Origin: Stenotrophomonas sp. 57
GTDB lineage: Bacteria > Pseudomonadota > Gammaproteobacteria > Xanthomonadales > Xanthomonadaceae
Assembly (NCBI RefSeq): GCF_030291075.1
Contig: NZ_CP127407.1
Coordinates: 3,904,001 to 3,968,000, forward strand
Direction: 5' to 3'
Length of the DNA stretch: 64,000 nucleotides
Position 1 is the first letter of the stretch; the number at the start of each line of letters is the position of its first letter. The position numbers were made by a program, and so were the translations under genes. This document shows positions 62,617 through 64,000 of this stretch, piece after piece. A model generated the notes under the pieces. The model saw nothing but the letters and a program-made list of their open reading frames with translations. It ran no database searches and was not told the origin of the DNA.

Positions 62617-63516
62617 CTAAAGATGCGCGCCTGCCATGTGCCGCACATGCTCGGCGGCCTGCGCGTGCAGCCAGTCGCGGAAGGCGAGGAAGCCGCGATG
62701 GCGGGCCGAGCGTGGCGGGTACACCAGCCAGTGCGGCCAGTCGGTCTTCAGGCGCTGGCTGGACAGCGCGACCAGCTGGCCGGAGTCCAGCAGCAGGCGT
62801 GCGCGGGTGATCCGCCCGAGCGCCACGCCCACCCCGTCCAGTGCGGCCCTGTGGTGTGCCTCCGAATCATCCAGCACCGCCACGAAGCGCGACGGTGGCC
62901 TCTGCCCGCTCAACGCGAACCACGCGCCCCACGCACCGTCCGGGTCACCGAGCAGCGGCCATTGGTCCAGCGGCACGCGGTCGATGCCGCCCATGCGCTC
63001 GATCAAGGCCGGGCTGGCCATCGGCAGCAGCCATTCGTCGAACAGCGGCTCCACCACCAGCCCCGGCCAGTTGCCGGTGCCCAGCCGCAGTGCGGCGTCG
63101 AACTGCCGCTGCCGCTCGAAATCGACCAGGCGTTCGCTGGACTGCAGGTTGATTTCGATCTGCGGGTGCGCGGCGACGAAATGCCCCAACCGCGGCACCA
63201 GCCAGGCCGAGGCCATCGACGGCACCGCACTGATCGTCAGTACGTGCTCGGCGCGCGCCGCATAGGGTTGGAACGCCTCGTTGATCGCATCCAGGTGCGG
63301 GCCGACCTGATCGAGCAGGCGCTGGCCCTCCAGGGTGAGGGTGACGCCACGCGCCTGGCGGATCAGCAACGGTTGGCCGAGGCGCTCCTCCAGCTGACGC
63401 ATCTGATGGCTCAGCGCACTGACGGTCAGGTTCATCGACGCCGCCGCGCGCGACAGGTTGCCGAGGCGGGCAGCGGTGACGAAGCCCTGCAGGGCGTGGA
63501 GGGGCGGACGAGACAT
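62617..63516 (-). CDS. LysR family transcriptional regulator
   Basis: A 299-residue regulator. The HTH is in 'ALQGFVTAARLGNLSRAAASMNLTVSALSHQMRQLEERLGQPLLIR' (about residues 8-53). The effector-binding domain (about 90-290) has 'LVPRLGHFVAAHPQIEINLQ' and 'FDAALRLGTGNWPGLVVEPLF', the pattern of the GcvA-like subgroup. ATG 63516 is the usual family start. It is divergent from a small gene of unknown function at 63615, which it may control. Confidence 0.93.
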   Translation of the reverse strand: MSRPPLHALQGFVTAARLGNLSRAAASMNLTVSALSHQMRQLEERLGQPLLIRQARGVTLTLEGQRLLDQVGPHLDAINEAFQPYAARAEHVLTISAVPSMASAWLVPRLGHFVAAHPQIEINLQSSERLVDFERQRQFDAALRLGTGNWPGLVVEPLFDEWLLPMASPALIERMGGIDRVPLDQWPLLGDPDGAWGAWFALSGQRPPSRFVAVLDDSEAHHRAALDGVGVALGRITRARLLLDSGQLVALSSQRLKTDWPHWLVYPPRSARHRGFLAFRDWLHAQAAEHVRHMAGAHL

Positions 63517-63614
63517 CAGACTTGAATCCTTCTCAAGGCCACCTTGCGGAAATGTCGCTTTTTGCCACCTCATGCTGCCCGTATCGTGCAACCCACTCAA
63601 GTGGAGGCACGCTC

Positions 63615-63812
63615 ATGAACCTCTTCAGCAGCCTGTTGTTCCTGCACGGCCACATCGCCAGCGCCGAGCTGGCGCGGCAACTGGCCAGCCCTTCCCCGAC
63701 GCCGTCGCCGTCGCCGTCGCCCAGCGGTACAGCTGGCAGTGCCGGCCGCTGGCCGGCAACCTCGCCGACCCGGCATCCCGCGGCTGCCGGCCAGCGGCCG
63801 GCGCTACCCTAG
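63615..63812 (+). CDS. Small hypothetical protein, C-terminus inside a repeat
   Basis: A 65-residue frame with a good GGAGG ribosome site 8-9 nt upstream of ATG 63615. The first 28 residues ('MNLFSSLLFLHGHIASAELA') look like a real N-terminus. From about residue 30 it is a Ser-Pro repeat and then frame through a SMAG dimer (63741-63807). The C-terminal part is therefore probably not functional coding sequence. It lies divergent to the LysR gene. Confidence 0.5.
   Translation: MNLFSSLLFLHGHIASAELARQLASPSPTPSPSPSPSGTAGSAGRWPATSPTRHPAAAGQRPALP
63741..63807. repeat. SMAG dimer, GCCGGCC arm type
   Basis: TGCCGGCCGCTGGCCGGCA (63741-63759) and a matching unit ending GCCGGCGCTAC (63807), between the small gene and the alkaline phosphatase gene. 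Confidence 0.75.
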
Positions 63813-64000
63813 CGTTGCAGGGCTTGCTGCACCGCCGCCGCCACATCGGTGTTGTCGATGTAGCTGCCGTCATTCCAGCCCACGTGCTTCTGGTAACCCG
63901 TATCGACGCCACGCACGCGCTGGCCGAGCAGCTCCGCACCCGCGCCCTTGGCCCACAGCGGCACCAGCGCATTGGAATGATTGCCGGTTGGACGGAAGCT
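63809..64000 (-). CDS. Alkaline phosphatase, C-terminal end (partial)
   Basis: The last 63 codons of a gene that continues past the right edge. The minus-strand frame reads 'SFRPTGNHSNALVPLWAKGAGAELL' and ends 'GSYIDNTDVAAAVQQALQR' then TAG at 63809-63811. 'NHSNALVPLWAKG' closely resembles the metal-site His region of PhoA-type alkaline phosphatases, and the tail fits the family C-terminus. A signal peptide and the active-site Ser would lie outside the window. Confidence 0.85.
   Translation of the reverse strand, partial: SFRPTGNHSNALVPLWAKGAGAELLGQRVRGVDTGYQKHVGWNDGSYIDNTDVAAAVQQALQR

Overview
The window is a high-GC chromosomal segment from a gammaproteobacterium of the Xanthomonadaceae, most likely the genus Stenotrophomonas (S. 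maltophilia complex). The gene order (def-fmt-rsmB facing lysM-dprA-smg-topA-tsaC) fits that family, and the DNA is peppered with short palindromes ending in GTAG that match the SMAG repeats known from S. maltophilia. No tRNA, rRNA, insertion sequence, prophage or CRISPR array was found. The content is mainly core chromosome with a few lineage-specific small genes.

Layout. 1-3.6 kb: PH-domain membrane protein, then two divergent envelope-polysaccharide transferases. 3.6-9.7 kb, minus strand: peptide deformylase, Met-tRNA formyltransferase, RsmB methylase, an ArnT-like transferase and an O-antigen-ligase-like protein. 9.8-18 kb, plus strand: LysM protein, DprA, Smg, two GYF-domain proteins, topoisomerase I with a lysine-rich tail, TsaC. 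18-25 kb: secreted proteins, a short-chain dehydrogenase, SppA, a MATE pump. 24.5-28.7 kb: a DUF3106 protein paired with a membrane protein that looks like a degenerate sigma factor, then PriA behind an AT-rich region with two perfect inverted DnaA boxes. 28.8-34.7 kb: GST, NYN protein, NDH-2, small unknown genes (one frameshifted), a GIY-YIG protein, and a tandem glycine riboswitch controlling a TRIC/UPF0126 membrane protein. 34.9-36.2 kb: DAHP synthase behind what looks like a complete translational attenuator, with a 25-codon leader peptide that contains Phe-Tyr-Trp-Tyr-Tyr-Phe. 36.3-43 kb: MarR/AlkD-like pair, an OmpR two-component system, an aspartic protease and a serine hydrolase. 43.1-45.2 kb: groES-groEL with CIRCE and sigma-32 signals. 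45.5-53.3 kb: secreted nuclease, CutA, DsbD with a duplicated N-terminal domain, a TlpA-like protein, and a PepSY-flavin reductase behind a Fur-like site. 53.4-64 kb: chemoreceptor with a FliA promoter, arylamine N-acetyltransferase, a VOC gene and a NarL two-component system, DUF2141 and carotenoid oxygenase, a solute-binding protein, LysR, and the end of an alkaline phosphatase.

The strongest new observations are three. The first is the aromatic leader-peptide attenuator of the DAHP synthase gene. The second is a roughly 202-bp tandem amplification (four units) of the convergent nat/VOC gene junction. The third is the repeated use of the GTAG end of SMAG repeats as the stop codon of the neighbouring gene; I count seven clear cases here. 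All statements come from reading the sequence. Family names rest on motif recognition, without database searches.
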